Assembly (NCBI GenBank): GCA_016714045.1
Contig: JADJNY010000004.1
Coordinates: 310,001 to 374,000 of the forward strand
Direction: 5' to 3'
Source of the DNA: Planctomycetota bacterium
GTDB taxonomy: Bacteria; Planctomycetota; UBA1135; GCA-002686595
DNA: 64,000 nt
Under the pieces are notes generated by a model. That model was not told where the DNA came from, made no database searches, and worked only from the letters and a program-made list of their open reading frames with translations. A program made the translations under genes and the position numbers. Below, piece by piece: positions 1 through 10,300 of the stretch (within the stretch, counting starts at the first letter, position 1; the number at the start of each line of letters is the position of its first letter).

Positions 1-181
1 CCTTCTCGATGTCGTGCGCGTTCTGGTAGTCGAAGCGCGTCACCCACATCGCGCGCTCGACGGAGCGCGCCTTCGGCACGTTCGAGGGCAGGCGAATCGA
101 GTTCGAGGTGTTGCAGCTCGGCGCGAACGCGGCTACAGCGAGGATCAGACAGAGGGAGAAGCAGGTCGTGATGCGTTGCAT
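1..181 (-). CDS. lipoprotein, possible GHL10-type glycoside hydrolase (5' end only)
   Basis: The first 60 codons of a minus-strand gene run off the left edge. The product starts MQRITTCFSLCLILAVAAFA and has a lipobox ending in APSC, so it is predicted to be an exported lipoprotein. After a short linker comes RAMWVTRFDYQNAHDIEK, which resembles the beginning of the family-10-like glycosyl hydrolase domain (GHL10/UPF0748), whose members usually start with a 'GhWhTRxD' strand. That family call is tentative because too little is visible. Its start lies 37 bases inside the 3' end of the upstream symporter gene, in another frame, so the two are probably co-transcribed. The ATG was chosen because it gives a clean signal peptide. 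Confidence 0.6.
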   Translation of the reverse strand, partial: MQRITTCFSLCLILAVAAFAPSCNTSNSIRLPSNVPKARSVERAMWVTRFDYQNAHDIEK

Positions 182-2058
182 GGAGTCGCGGCAGGCGACG
201 ACGCGGCGCGCGTGGAATGAGCCCCTCGTACGGGACGCGCGAGCAAGAGTCCGAAGACGAACGCGATCGTGCTGCCGGCCGGAACATACCAGGGCCAGGC
301 AAGGGGTTGAAGCATCCAGTCCGGCGGCGCGAGGCGGTCGCGGAGCACGGGCACGAGCGCTACGGAGTTGGCCCAGGGCAGCAGTGCGAGCGCCGCGACG
401 AGCCAGCCGGTCGCGCGGAGCTCCCCGGCACGCGCGAGCGGGTCGCGCCACGCGGGTCGGAGGCGCAGCAGGCACCACAGGACGAAGCACACGATCGCGA
501 AGCCCCAGCACACGCGCTCGGCGCCCGCGTCGTGGCGCGCGAGCGCGAAGACCCAGGCGACCGACAGGGGCGCGGACCACAGGAAACCGCTCCCCTCCGG
601 CCGCCGCGGGAGCCACGCGAGGAAGAAGGAGGCGAGGAGCGCTCCCTGCGTCAGCCCGGCCGCGGCGAGCCCCATGTCCAGGATCGAGGGGAAGTCGCCG
701 CGGATGCGCTTCATCGCGAGCGCACCGAGGCAAAGGACGGCGCCCGCGAGGAGCACGAAGACGCGCGCTGCGCGGACCCGGCGGCGCTCGTGCGCTTCTT
801 CGGCGGGCGCGGCGCTCGTCGGCCCGGACGGAGCCCTCGCTGCCGGGCGCTCCTTCGGCGGGGCGTCGGTCCCGCGAGCTCCCCCCTCGGCGGCGCGGCG
901 GCGGCGCGCGCTCCAGGGGTCGTAGAGGTTCGCGATCCCGGTCTGCGACAGCGCCGTGAGCACGCCCGCGAGCGTGCTGATCGCCGCGGCGAAGATCCCG
1001 GCGACGATCAGGCCCTTCCACGGGCTCGCGGCGTGCTCGACGACGAAGAGCGGCAGGATCCGGTCGCCGTTCTCGCGGTAAAGGAGGAGCGCGTCGCCTT
1101 CGAGCGGATGGCGCTCGTACCACGCGAACAGCGCGACGCCGAGGAACGCGACGAGGACGGTCACGAGGACGGACACGGAGCTCGCGACGAGCGCCTTGCG
1201 CGCGTCGCGGACGCTGCCGCAGCAGAAGACGCGCTGCGCCATCATCTGATCCATGCCATACGCGCCGATGCCGCCGAAGCTCGCGGCGAAGAGCGCCGCC
1301 CAGAACGTGAACGCCCGCGCTGGACTGCGATCGAAGTCGAGGACGTCGAACTTGTGCGCGTCGACGCCCACCTGGAGCACGCGCGCCCAGCCCGTATCGA
1401 GCTGGTTCACGACGCACAGAAGCGCCGTGATCGCCGCAGCGGTGAAGACGAAGAAGAGGACGAGGTCGGTCCACACGACGCTCGCCATGCCGCCGATCCA
1501 CGTCCAGAGGACCGCGAACGCGCCGATGATCAGGATCGAGATCGCGAGCGAGGACAGGTGCGTCTTCGCAGCGAGCCCGGCGAGCTCGTCGTGGAGCAGC
1601 ACCTCGAGCACGACCGCGGTCAAGTAGAGACGCGCGCCCTGCGCGAGCACACTGCCGAACGCGAAGAGCGCGCTCGTCACCTGCCGCGCGCGCGCACCGA
1701 GGCGCGCTTCGACGTAGTCGTACGGAGAGTAGATCTCGCGCTCGAACCACGCAGGCACGAGCAGCCACGCGACGAGAAGGCGCGCGGCGACGTTGCCGAC
1801 GATCGCGATCTGGAGGTAGGTGAAGTTCCCGCCGGGCTGGAACACGAGGAAGGGCACGCTGACGAGCGTGAGCGCGCTGATCTCCGTGGCGACGATCGAC
1901 GCGCTGACGGCCCACCACGGGAGCGTGCGGCCGCCGAGGAAGTAGTCGCGGATCGAGCCACGGCGACCCGCGATCCAGCCGAGGACGGTCGTCACGAGGA
2001 GCACGCCGGCGACGACGGCCCAATCGAGCGAGTTGAAGGATCCGGTGAGGGCGAGCAC
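145..2058 (-). CDS. sodium:solute symporter (SSS family)
   Basis: Multi-pass inner-membrane transporter of about 637 residues. The N-terminus carries the SSS signature order: a first helix, then RRGSIRDYFLGGRTLPWW, then a helix with ATEISALTLVSVPF; later come the FGGIGAYGMDQMMAQRVF and GIFAAAISTLAGVLTALS segments typical of sodium/solute symporters. A charged cytoplasmic insert near residue 450 is followed by several more helices. The frame stays open upstream, but the protein family begins near SFNSLDW; I placed the start at a GTG at 2058, and the true start is uncertain. The substrate cannot be read from sequence. The neighbouring sugar-kinase-like gene, NagB and a possible glycosidase lipoprotein make a sugar or amino sugar plausible. 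Confidence 0.85.
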   Translation of the reverse strand: MLALTGSFNSLDWAVVAGVLLVTTVLGWIAGRRGSIRDYFLGGRTLPWWAVSASIVATEISALTLVSVPFLVFQPGGNFTYLQIAIVGNVAARLLVAWLLVPAWFEREIYSPYDYVEARLGARARQVTSALFAFGSVLAQGARLYLTAVVLEVLLHDELAGLAAKTHLSSLAISILIIGAFAVLWTWIGGMASVVWTDLVLFFVFTAAAITALLCVVNQLDTGWARVLQVGVDAHKFDVLDFDRSPARAFTFWAALFAASFGGIGAYGMDQMMAQRVFCCGSVRDARKALVASSVSVLVTVLVAFLGVALFAWYERHPLEGDALLLYRENGDRILPLFVVEHAASPWKGLIVAGIFAAAISTLAGVLTALSQTGIANLYDPWSARRRRAAEGGARGTDAPPKERPAARAPSGPTSAAPAEEAHERRRVRAARVFVLLAGAVLCLGALAMKRIRGDFPSILDMGLAAAGLTQGALLASFFLAWLPRRPEGSGFLWSAPLSVAWVFALARHDAGAERVCWGFAIVCFVLWCLLRLRPAWRDPLARAGELRATGWLVAALALLPWANSVALVPVLRDRLAPPDWMLQPLAWPWYVPAGSTIAFVFGLLLARPVRGAHSTRAASSPAATPCNASRPASPSV

Positions 2059-2336
2059 GAGGGGTTCGGGCAGCTTAGCGAGGCGAGGGAGGACGCGGCA
2101 GGCGGGCGAGGGACAACCGGGCGTGCGCGCGCCAAGCTTGGACCGTGTTCGCACGCGCGCCGACGCGACGTGGCGCAAGGGCGCGGCCTCCCTGCTGGTG
2201 GCACGCTGCACCGACGAGGGCCAAGTGCTCTGGAGGAGCTCCGGACGTCCTCCGGGCGCGCTCCGCTGATGCGTGGAGGTCGCCTCGTCCCGCCACGTCG
2301 AGCCGGACGGGCCTCACGGACGGCGTGCGCCGGCTC

Positions 2337-3515
2337 TCAGATCCGAGTGCTGCCCTCGCGTGCGGGTGCGCGGTGGGCGAGTAGCGCGAGCGCCGCGGCG
2401 CCGATCGCCGGAGCGGCGCGCAACGTCGAGGCGGTGAGGAACCCGCTGCGCAGCATGCCCCCCTCGAGGTAGTGCGTGCAGAGGACGAGCGAACCCGATT
2501 GCTCGATCCGGCGCGAGAGCTGTTCTTCCGTCCGGTCGCGAAGCACGTGCGCGAGCTCGTCGCGCGCGAACAGGCGCCCGATGTGCTGTCCGAGCACGAT
2601 GCGGTCGAGCATCGTCCCCGGCCGCGGGTGCTTCGCGCGCGAGCCGGGCTTGTGTCCCGCATGCACGGCGCGGATGCGCTCGAAGCCAAGCTGCGCCAGC
2701 GCGTCCGATGCTTCCGCGAGCACCGCCAGCGCCTCGGCGTCGCCTTCGGCGGCGCGGCGCTCGGGCTGGTCGTCGATCGCGAGCGGCAGCTCGAGGCCGG
2801 CGCGCGCGGCGTACCGCTCGTTCATCGCGCGCATCGAGAGCAGCTCCTCGAAGCCGACGCCGGGCCGCGCTTCCATCTGCCAGGCCTTCTCGACCGTGCT
2901 CTTCAGCGCGTCGAGCCCGAGGATCTCGCCGCCGAGCTTGAACGCCTCGGCGACGCCCGTGCCCGAGCCGATGTAGTACGCGTTCTGCGCGCCGCGCAGG
3001 TGACCCTGCACGTCGCACTCCTCGCCCCACGCGCACGCCTCGCCGTCCGACGCCAGCGTTCGGATCGGGTGCACGAGCCGCAGACCTTCCGAGGCGAGCT
3101 CGCGCTCGAGCTGCGCGCAGAACTCGGGCATGCGCGGGCCGTTCTTCATCACCGCGACGCCGCGGCCGTCCTTCGTCTTCAACCCGGGCATGCACATGCC
3201 GAGGACGACGTCGCGTGTGCCCGCTTGCGACGCGACCGAGAGGATCGCGCCCGCGGCCGCCTCGACCCACATCTCGCCCTGCAGGACCTCGGCGTCGCTC
3301 GGCCGCATCTCGCCGCGCTGGAAGGCGACGAGCTGCTGGGCGACGGGCAGGGGCTCGAACCCGTCGAGCCGCTCGTAGCACGTGGCCGCGCTGGCGGGGC
3401 CGGTCGAGAGCGTGGGCGCGCCGCCCTCCGCGAGAAGGAGCACCTGGTGCGCCTTCACCTCGCTCGCGCCGCCGTCGACGCCGATCAAGAGCACGTTGTC
3501 GGGGAGCGTCGGCAT
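2337..3515 (-). CDS. BadF/BadG-type or ROK-like sugar kinase family protein
   Basis: Cytoplasmic ATPase-fold protein of about 392 residues. The N-terminus reads MPTLPDNVLLIGVDGG, the phosphate-1 loop of the sugar kinase/Hsp70/actin fold. A second glycine-rich stretch, YYIGSGTGVAEAFKLGG, fits the phosphate-2/adenosine region, and a conserved acidic site is seen in LASDGEACAWGEE. The family includes N-acetylglucosamine kinases and glucokinases, so a sugar-phosphorylating role is a reasonable inference beside a symporter and near nagB, but the substrate is unknown. An alternative ATG at 3539 would add eight residues (MAAPRPRR). Neither start has an obvious Shine-Dalgarno site. The gene ends about 280 bases before the symporter start and is on the same strand. 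Confidence 0.65.
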   Translation of the reverse strand: MPTLPDNVLLIGVDGGASEVKAHQVLLLAEGGAPTLSTGPASAATCYERLDGFEPLPVAQQLVAFQRGEMRPSDAEVLQGEMWVEAAAGAILSVASQAGTRDVVLGMCMPGLKTKDGRGVAVMKNGPRMPEFCAQLERELASEGLRLVHPIRTLASDGEACAWGEECDVQGHLRGAQNAYYIGSGTGVAEAFKLGGEILGLDALKSTVEKAWQMEARPGVGFEELLSMRAMNERYAARAGLELPLAIDDQPERRAAEGDAEALAVLAEASDALAQLGFERIRAVHAGHKPGSRAKHPRPGTMLDRIVLGQHIGRLFARDELAHVLRDRTEEQLSRRIEQSGSLVLCTHYLEGGMLRSGFLTASTLRAAPAIGAAALALLAHRAPAREGSTRI

Positions 3516-3679
3516 GCGACGGGGCCTTGGAGCGGCCATTTCGGACCGTAGGGCGGGCGATGTCAAGGTGCGGCGATTCCAAGTGCGCATCGAATGCCGC
3601 GTCCGGTGACGCATACTGCGCGCGCCTCCAGAACCTCCGTGAGGAACCGGGGGCGTGTCCCCCACCGCGAAAGATCCCC

Positions 3680-4345
3680 ATGTTCCATCGCATCGCCCGT
3701 GAAGCTCGGTCCGCGGCGCCGTCGCGGCGCGGCGCCGTCGGCAAGGGTTGCCTGATCGCGCTCGCCGTCGCCGCCGCGCTCGCCGTCCTCCTCGCCGTCG
3801 TCGGCATCGGCGGCTACAACGGCCTCGCCTCGTCGCAGGAGAACGCGAAGGCGAAGTGGGCCGAGATCGACAACCAGTACAAGCGTCGATTCGACCTCGT
3901 CCCCAACCTGGTCGAGACGGTCAAGGGCGCCGCAGACTTCGAGCGCGGGACGCTCGAGGCCGTCACCGAGGCGCGCGCTTCGGTCGGTCGCGCGCAGCTG
4001 CCCGCGAACCTGCCGACGGACTCGGCGCAGCTGCAAGCCTACCTCCAGGCGCAGCAGAGCCTCGGCGGCGCGCTCTCGCGCCTGATGGTCGTCGCCGAGC
4101 AGTACCCGGCCCTGCGCGCGACGGAGAACTTCAAGGACCTCCAGTCGCAGCTCGAAGGCACCGAGAACCGGATCGCGGTCGCGCGTCGCGACTACATCGA
4201 CGCGGTCAAGACCTACAACACGAAGCTCGCGACCTTCCCGAGCAACGTGATCGGCGGCTTCTTCCGCTTCGAGCGGCTGTCGCAGCTCGAAGTCGACGCT
4301 TCCGAACGCGCGGTGCCGAAGGTCGACTTCGGCGGAAAGAAGTGA
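3680..4345 (+). CDS. lemA: LemA family protein
   Basis: Membrane-anchored protein of 221 residues. A basic N-terminus precedes one transmembrane helix (LIALAVAAALAVLLAVVGIG), then the diagnostic LemA stretch: KWAEIDNQYKRRFDLVPNLV, ending in VETVKG. The remainder is helical, with FKDLQSQLEGTENRIAVAR and the C-terminal YNTKLATFPSNVIGGFF, both strongly conserved in the family. Biochemical function of LemA is not settled. Here it is followed by two TPM-domain proteins, a widespread arrangement. The next gene starts 20 bases after its stop, suggesting one transcript. It is divergent from the kinase-like gene. Confidence 0.92.
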   Translation: MFHRIAREARSAAPSRRGAVGKGCLIALAVAAALAVLLAVVGIGGYNGLASSQENAKAKWAEIDNQYKRRFDLVPNLVETVKGAADFERGTLEAVTEARASVGRAQLPANLPTDSAQLQAYLQAQQSLGGALSRLMVVAEQYPALRATENFKDLQSQLEGTENRIAVARRDYIDAVKTYNTKLATFPSNVIGGFFRFERLSQLEVDASERAVPKVDFGGKK

Positions 4346-4365
4346 GGAGCTTCACCCCAGCCTGC

Positions 4366-5235
4366 ATGCGCCTCGCGCGCGCGGCCAGCGCCGCGTTCGC
4401 GCGGGGGACGCTCGCTCCCGCGCGCGCGATCGTGCTCGGCTTGGTGGCGGTCGCCGCGCTCCTCGGGGCGCCGCATGGGGCATGGGCCACGGCCGCGATC
4501 GTCGCGACCGAGCCGGCTGCGGCCCCGGCGCTCGACGTCGACGTGCCGGCGAACGACGGCTGGGTCACCGACCTCGCGGGCTTGCTCACCGCGCCGGAGG
4601 AGCGCGAGCTCGAGGCCGCGATGGAGGCCTACAAGCGCGGCTCCGGCCACGACATCGCGCTCCTGACCGTGAGGGACCTCGACGGCCGCACGATCGAGGA
4701 GTTCGCGCTCGAGGTCGCGCGCGCGTGGAAGCTCGGCTCCGTCGAGACGAGCGACGGCGCGCTACTCGTCGTCGCCAAGGACGACCGCAAGCTCCGCATC
4801 GAGGTCGGCCGCGGGCTCGAGGGGACGCTCACCGACGCGCGCTGCGCGCAGATCATCCGCAACGACATCACGCCGCAGTTCAAGGCCGGCCGCTTCGGCG
4901 ACGGGCTCCGCAATGGGATCGCCGCGATGCAAGCCGCAGCAGGCGGAGCGCCGGTGAACGTGCGTCGCTCGATCCCCGAGCCCGCGCCGAAGCTCGGCAT
5001 CGATTTCGGCGGGCTCGCCTGCACGCTCCTCGTCCTCTTCTTCCTGCTGGCGATCCTGAGCCGACTCCGGCGCTACGGCGGCGGTTGGGCGACGGGGCGC
5101 AGGCCGGGCGGCGGCGTTTTCTGGGGCGGTCACTTCGGCGGCGGCGGCTTCGGTCGCGGCGGCGGGGGCGGCGGCTTCAGCGGCTTCGGCGGCGGTGGCG
5201 GGTTCAGCGGCGGCGGTTCCTCGGGGAGTTGGTGA
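4366..5235 (+). CDS. TPM domain protein, YgcG-like, with glycine-rich tail
   Basis: Exported, membrane-anchored protein of 289 residues. It has an N-terminal signal segment ending near GAWA, a TPM_phosphatase domain beginning GWVTDLAGLLTAPEERELEA and including SDGALLVVAKDDRKLRIEVG, a single transmembrane helix (LLVLFFLLAIL) and a C-terminal tail made almost only of Gly, Phe and Ser that ends GGGSSGSW. This layout is the classic YgcG type that accompanies LemA. TPM domains occur in thylakoid and bacterial envelope proteins and have been linked to phosphatase activity or photosystem repair; the role here is unknown. It overlaps the next gene by one base (TGATG), which indicates translational coupling. 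Confidence 0.9.
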   Translation: MRLARAASAAFARGTLAPARAIVLGLVAVAALLGAPHGAWATAAIVATEPAAAPALDVDVPANDGWVTDLAGLLTAPEERELEAAMEAYKRGSGHDIALLTVRDLDGRTIEEFALEVARAWKLGSVETSDGALLVVAKDDRKLRIEVGRGLEGTLTDARCAQIIRNDITPQFKAGRFGDGLRNGIAAMQAAAGGAPVNVRRSIPEPAPKLGIDFGGLACTLLVLFFLLAILSRLRRYGGGWATGRRPGGGVFWGGHFGGGGFGRGGGGGGFSGFGGGGGFSGGGSSGSW

Positions 5236-6029
5236 TGACGAACCCCTTCGCGATCCTGCTCCAGACCGGAGCGACCGAGTTGTGGCCTGAAGAGAGCCAC
5301 CCGTGGCTGCACCTGCTCGCGCGCTTCGGGCCCTACGCGCTCGGCGCGGTACTCGCGTTCCTCGTCGTGCGCGCGCTCGTGCGTCAGCGCCGCTACCGCG
5401 CGGTGTCCGTGCTCGGCGAGCGCGATCAAGCCGCCGTGCACGCGGCGCTCCTCGACGCGGAGAAACGCACCGTGGGCGAGATCGTGCCCGTGGTGCTCGA
5501 GCGCTCGGACGACCACGCGGGCGCGCGCTGGGCGTGCGCGCTCGTCACGCTGCTCGTGTTCAGCTTCCTGCTCGAAGCGCACCTGTCGTGGATGCAGCCG
5601 CACTGGCTCTTGCTCGAACAGCTCGGGTTCGGGGCGCTCGGATACGGACTCGCGTGGTTACTGCCCGACTTGCAGCGCACGTTCGTGTCGGAGGGGCGCG
5701 CGACCGAGATGGCGGAGGAACAGGCGCTGCTCGAGTTCCACCGGCTCGGCCTGCACCGCACCGAAGCGCGGACCGGCGTGCTGCTCTTCGTCAGCCTGTT
5801 CGAGCGCCGCGTGATCGTGCTCGGCGACGAAGGCATCGCGTCCAAGGTCGGCCAGGAGCACTGGGAGGCGACGCGCGAGCACGTGCTCTCAGGCATCCGC
5901 CGCGGATCGCTCGCGCACGGGCTCGTGGAGGGCATCCGGACCTCGGGTCAGGTGCTCGCCGAACACCACCCGTGGACGAACGGAGATCGCAACGAGCTTC
6001 CCGATCGCTTGATCGTGCGGCGGCGCTGA
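5235..6029 (+). CDS. TPM domain membrane protein (second paralogue)
   Basis: 264-residue membrane protein with one helix near residue 30 (LGAVLAFLVVRALV) and a pair near residues 95-140. It contains a degenerate TPM domain: AAVHAALLDAEKRTVGEIVP near residue 65, and later RTGVLLFVSLFERRVIVLG, the usual 'hhhhSxxerrhhhlgD' strand. It lacks the signal peptide and glycine tail of the preceding gene and so matches the second TPM protein that commonly follows LemA-YgcG. Start overlaps the previous stop by one base. It converges on nagB with only 36 bases between the two stop codons. Confidence 0.85.
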   Translation: MTNPFAILLQTGATELWPEESHPWLHLLARFGPYALGAVLAFLVVRALVRQRRYRAVSVLGERDQAAVHAALLDAEKRTVGEIVPVVLERSDDHAGARWACALVTLLVFSFLLEAHLSWMQPHWLLLEQLGFGALGYGLAWLLPDLQRTFVSEGRATEMAEEQALLEFHRLGLHRTEARTGVLLFVSLFERRVIVLGDEGIASKVGQEHWEATREHVLSGIRRGSLAHGLVEGIRTSGQVLAEHHPWTNGDRNELPDRLIVRRR

Positions 6030-6065
6030 AGGCGCGCGGAGCGCAGGGCGGGAGCGCGCCGTCGA

Positions 6066-6806
6066 TCAGGTCGCCGCTTCACGGTCGACGACGAGTCGAA
6101 CACCCGCGTGAGCGCACAAGAAGCTCGCGGGCCACGCCGGATCGTTCGCGGTATCGAGCGTCCGCCGGACGAGCGCTCGCTTCTTCGCTCCGAACGCGAG
6201 CACGCGCACCGCGCGCGCCTCGAGGATCGTCGCCACGCCCATCGTGATCGCGTGGGTCGGGACGTGCTCGAGACCGCCGAATTCCGCCGCTGCGTCCTCG
6301 CGCGTCCACGGATGGAGCTCGACACGTCGCGTGCGGGACGCGCGCGTCGAACCGGGCTCGTTGAAGCCGATGTGACCGTTGCGCCCGATGCCGAGCAGCT
6401 GGAGGTCGATCCCGCCCGCGTCGCGGATCGCGCGCTCGAACGCATCGCAGACGCGCGGGAGCTCCTCGACGCGCACCGGATGTCCCGCCTCGAACCCATC
6501 CGGGAAGCAGACTCGATCGAGCGCGATGCCCGCGGGCACGAAGAGCTCGCGCTCCATCCACGCGCGGAACGACCGCGGGTTCGTCGGCGCGAGCCCGCAG
6601 TACTCGTCCAGGTTGAACGTCCGAACGCGCGACAGGTCGAGGCCCTCCTCGCGCCGCAGTCGCGCGAGCTCCGCGTAGACGCCCGTCGGCGTATTCCCCG
6701 TGGCGAGGCCGAGGACCGCATCGGGCCGCCGGCGCACGAGGCCGGCGATCTCGCGCGCCACGTCGCGCTCGGCGGCAGCGCGAGACTCGAAGACCTGCAT
6801 CTCCAT
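6066..6806 (-). CDS. nagB: glucosamine-6-phosphate deaminase
   Basis: Cytoplasmic enzyme of about 246 residues that converts glucosamine-6-phosphate to fructose-6-phosphate and ammonia, the last step of amino-sugar catabolism. Family motifs are all visible: AVLGLATGNTPTGVYAEL (phosphate binding), TFNLDEYCGL (catalytic Asp), and LLGIGRNGHIGFNEPGS (catalytic His, general base). Length fits the family. I start at the ATG giving MEMQVFES; a GTG at 6824 would add MNELER. The location near a symporter and a sugar kinase-like gene supports an amino-sugar route, but nagA is not in the window. It is not in an obvious operon with the LemA cluster, which is convergent. Confidence 0.92.
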   Translation of the reverse strand: MEMQVFESRAAAERDVAREIAGLVRRRPDAVLGLATGNTPTGVYAELARLRREEGLDLSRVRTFNLDEYCGLAPTNPRSFRAWMERELFVPAGIALDRVCFPDGFEAGHPVRVEELPRVCDAFERAIRDAGGIDLQLLGIGRNGHIGFNEPGSTRASRTRRVELHPWTREDAAAEFGGLEHVPTHAITMGVATILEARAVRVLAFGAKKRALVRRTLDTANDPAWPASFLCAHAGVRLVVDREAAT

Positions 6807-6849
6807 GCGTTCGAGCTCGTTCACGACGGTGGGGTGGGCTTCGAATCCG

Positions 6850-7326
6850 TCAGGAAGGCTGCACGGTGCTCCGCGAGATGCGCTGCAGCTCCGGAGCGGT
6901 GTTGAACTCGAGCCAGTAGCGGCCGAACGCGACGAACATCTCCTGCAGCGCGTCGAACGCGACGGGCTTCACGAGGTACGAGTTGCACCCCGCGTCGTAG
7001 GCTCGATCGACGTCTCCTTGCTCCTTCGACGAGCTCAAAATGATGACCGGGATGCGGCGCGTGTCCGCGCGCGCGCGCATCCATGTGAGCAAGTCGATCC
7101 CGCTGCCGCCGGGCATCTTCAGGTCGAGGAGGATCATCGAAGGGATAGGGTTTGCAGCGCGATCAGCGTACGGCAGTTCGCCGGTCAGGTACGCGCGCGC
7201 CTGAGCGACGCTGCCCGCGCTCCGAACTTGGAGCGCGAGGCCCGCTCGCCGCAGCGCGCGCTGCACCAGGACGACGTCGTTCGGGTCGTCCTCGACGAGG
7301 AGGAGGGTCGTGTTCTCGGCCTTCAT
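6850..7326 (-). CDS. response regulator (single REC domain, Rcp1-like)
   Basis: Stand-alone receiver protein of 158 residues without an output domain. The acidic pocket is EDD at residues 12-14, the phospho-acceptor is Asp68 in MILLDLKMPG, the switch Ser is in VIILSSS near 98-100, and Lys120 is in YLVKPV. The sequence style (EDDPNDVVLVQRAL at the start and KEQGDVDRAYDAGCNSYLVK near the end) is that of Rcp1-type regulators that partner with phytochrome-like kinases. It starts 37 bases after the stop of the large sensor kinase, so the pair is very likely one phosphorelay. The output is probably by protein-protein contact. The start chosen is the ATG directly before KAENTTLLLVEDD. Confidence 0.93.
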   Translation of the reverse strand: MKAENTTLLLVEDDPNDVVLVQRALRRAGLALQVRSAGSVAQARAYLTGELPYADRAANPIPSMILLDLKMPGGSGIDLLTWMRARADTRRIPVIILSSSKEQGDVDRAYDAGCNSYLVKPVAFDALQEMFVAFGRYWLEFNTAPELQRISRSTVQPS

Positions 7327-7363
7327 GACCAGTCGCTGTCGACGAAGTTGGGGGTGGCGAGGT

Positions 7364-10300
7364 TCATGAACGGTGGCGTGGAAGTGGGAGTTCGATCCAG
7401 AAGCGGCTGCCTTCGCCCGGCTGCGACTCGACGCCGGCGCGCCCGCCCATTCGTTCGGCTGCGCGGCGGACGATGGCGAGGCCGATGCCGGTGCCCGGGT
7501 ACTCGTCGTGGGGATGAAGACGCTCGAACGCGCGGAAGATGCGCTCTTGGTGTTCAGGTGCAATGCCGATGCCCTGATCCTCGACCCAAAGGCGCACGTT
7601 GCCCGCGCTGGTCTCCGTGCGGATGCGGATGCGCGGCGCGACGCCTGGTCGCACGAACTTCGCCGCGTTCGTGAGCAGGTTCGAGACCGCTTGAACGAGC
7701 GTTGGACGGTGCCCGAGCATCGGGCTGAGGTCGCGGGCGATCTCGATCTCGGCGCCCGAAGCGTCGAGCACTGCGTGGACGAGATTGCGGGCCTCGCGCA
7801 CGACGTCCGCCGTCGAGATCGGCTCGAGCACGATCTCCGTCTTGCCCATGCGGCTGTACGCCAAGAGGTCGAGCAGCATGCGGTCCATGCGCTCGGCCGC
7901 CGAGGTCATCCGCGCGAGGTAGTCCATGCCCTGCACGTCGAGCCGATCGCCGTAGTCCTCGATGACGGCCGTGCCGAGCCCCTGGATCGCGCGGAGCGGA
8001 GCGCGCAGGTCGTGAGAGACGGTGCGGACGTAGCTCTCGAGCTCCTCGTTCACCTCTGTGAGCTCGGCCGTGCGCTCGAGGACGCGCTGCTCGAGCTCCT
8101 CGGCGTTGCGCCGCACTTTCTCGTGCAGACGGATCTGGAGCAGCCCCACCGCGAGCAGGCGCGCGATCTCCTGGCCGAGCTCGCGATCGCTCGTCGTGGG
8201 TCCCGCGCGGTCGGCGAAGCACAAGTTCAACGTGCCGAGCAGTTGGCCCTGCGCGAGGAGCGGGATCGCCGCGAGCGATCGCACGCCTTCTCGGATGAGT
8301 TGGGCGTAGTGTGCACTCTGGTCGCTGCTCGCTTCGAGGTCGATGACCTGGAGGGCGGGACGACTCCGCATCGCCTCGATGTCCCGGGACGGCGTGGACT
8401 TCGATTGCAGCGTCCGTCCCGGAAGGAGCTGGGTCGGGACCGCGGAGTCGACCGCGGAGAGCACGACGGAGTCGGTCTGCTCGTCGATCAGCGCGACGCT
8501 CGCCCGCGGACATTGGATGGACGTGCGCGTCGCCGAGAGCGCGCTCGCCATGAGCTCCGAGCTCGACCGCGAGTGGAGGATCGCGCTGCCGATCTGGTTC
8601 AAGGTCGCGAGCCGCTCGGAGAGGCGACGATGCTCTTCGGCGCGGGCGCGGAGCTGCTCGTCGAGGAGCACTTGCTGCAGCCCGACCGCGAGCAGGTCGG
8701 CGACTTCGCGCAGGAAGTCGAGCTCGACGGCCTCGAGCCGCCCCGTGCGCTCGCGCCCGACGCACAGAACACCGATCAAGCCGCCCTGCAACGCGATCGG
8801 CGTCGCGGTATAGCTCCGGATCCCATCGCCGAGCAGCGGCCCCAGAGTCGGACACTCGGGAACGTGCGCCGACACGTCCTCGACGCACCACGGACGGCCC
8901 TCGCGGAGGCTGGAAGTGGGGCCGAGATAAAGCTCGGACACGGGCCCGCGTCGCCCCGCCGGAAGCGAGGAGGGTCCCCGCGTCACGGCCGCGATGATCT
9001 CGTAGTCGAGGCCGGCCTCGTCGAAGAGGAGCACGCTCGCGCGCTGGCAGTCGAGGACCTCGTGGATGCGCTCGATGGACGTGAGAGCGATGCCCTGCGC
9101 GGAACGCACTTCGAGGATGCGGCGACCGATGTCGTTCAGCGTGGAGAGGCGCGCGGTGAGGTCGCGCTCGCGCTCGTGCAGCCGCAACTGCTCCATGGCG
9201 AGCGCGAGCATGTCCGCGACCTCTTGTACGAAGTCCTCCTCCGCCTCCGGCAGCCCACCCACGCGATCGAGACCGACGTTTAGCGTGCCGAGGAGTCGGC
9301 CGTGGAGCACGAGCGGCGCGAGCACGATGGCACGCAGCCCTTCCTCTTGCAGCTCGCTCACGCGAACGGGTCGCGGATCCAGCGCGGCGAGGTCCTCGAA
9401 CGTGGTCAGGATGCCCGCGCGCAACCGCGAGGCTTCGTGGAGCGCCAGGACCTGCGCCGCCGAAGCGCTCCCCACCGGCACCCGAGTCGCCGTCCGGGTC
9501 GCGACCGCGATCAGGCGTCCCGACTGAACGTCTGGATCGAGCAGCATCACGCTCACGCGCGAACACCGAACCTGGGTCAACACGCGATCGACGGCGGCGC
9601 CGGCGATGCCCTCGATCGTGTCCGAGGCCAGGATCGCGCGACCGATCTCGTGCAGGGTCTCGAGGCGCTCCGTGAGGCGTCGGCGCTCGGCCTCGACGCG
9701 CGCGTGATCGATGACGACGCCCGCGAGGCTCGCCGTGAAATCGAGGAGCATCGACTCGCGGTGGCTCGGCTCCCGTGGCTCGCGCCAGTACATCGAGATG
9801 GACCCGAGGATGTCCCCGCGGACCGAAACCACGGGGTTCGACCAAGCGGCGCGGACGCTCTCGCGCTCGAACAGGCCCACGAGTGTGTTCGTCAGCGGAT
9901 GCTCGTTCACGTCGCGGACGATGACTCGATCGCGAGTCGCGCACGCCTGCCCGCAAGGACACGTGCCGATCCGCACCTCCACGCCGTCGACCGCCCGGGC
10001 GAACTCCCGCGAGAGCGAAGGGGCCGCGGCGAAGCTCAGAGTGCGGCCGTCCTGGGCCTTGATCAGCGCCGCGCCGCGCATGCCGATCATCTGCCGCTCC
10101 ATGCCCTGCAGGAGCGCGGAGAGCGCATCTTCGAGCGGAGCGTCCTCGAGGACGAGCCGCATGACCTGCTGGTGGGTGGCGGCGACGCCCTGAGCCTGAG
10201 TGCGCTCGATCGCGAGCGCAGCGAGGTTGGTCGCGATCTCGAGCAGTTGGTGCTCGCGTGCGCTGGGGCGCCGGCGCTGCCTCCAGTACATCGCGAACGT

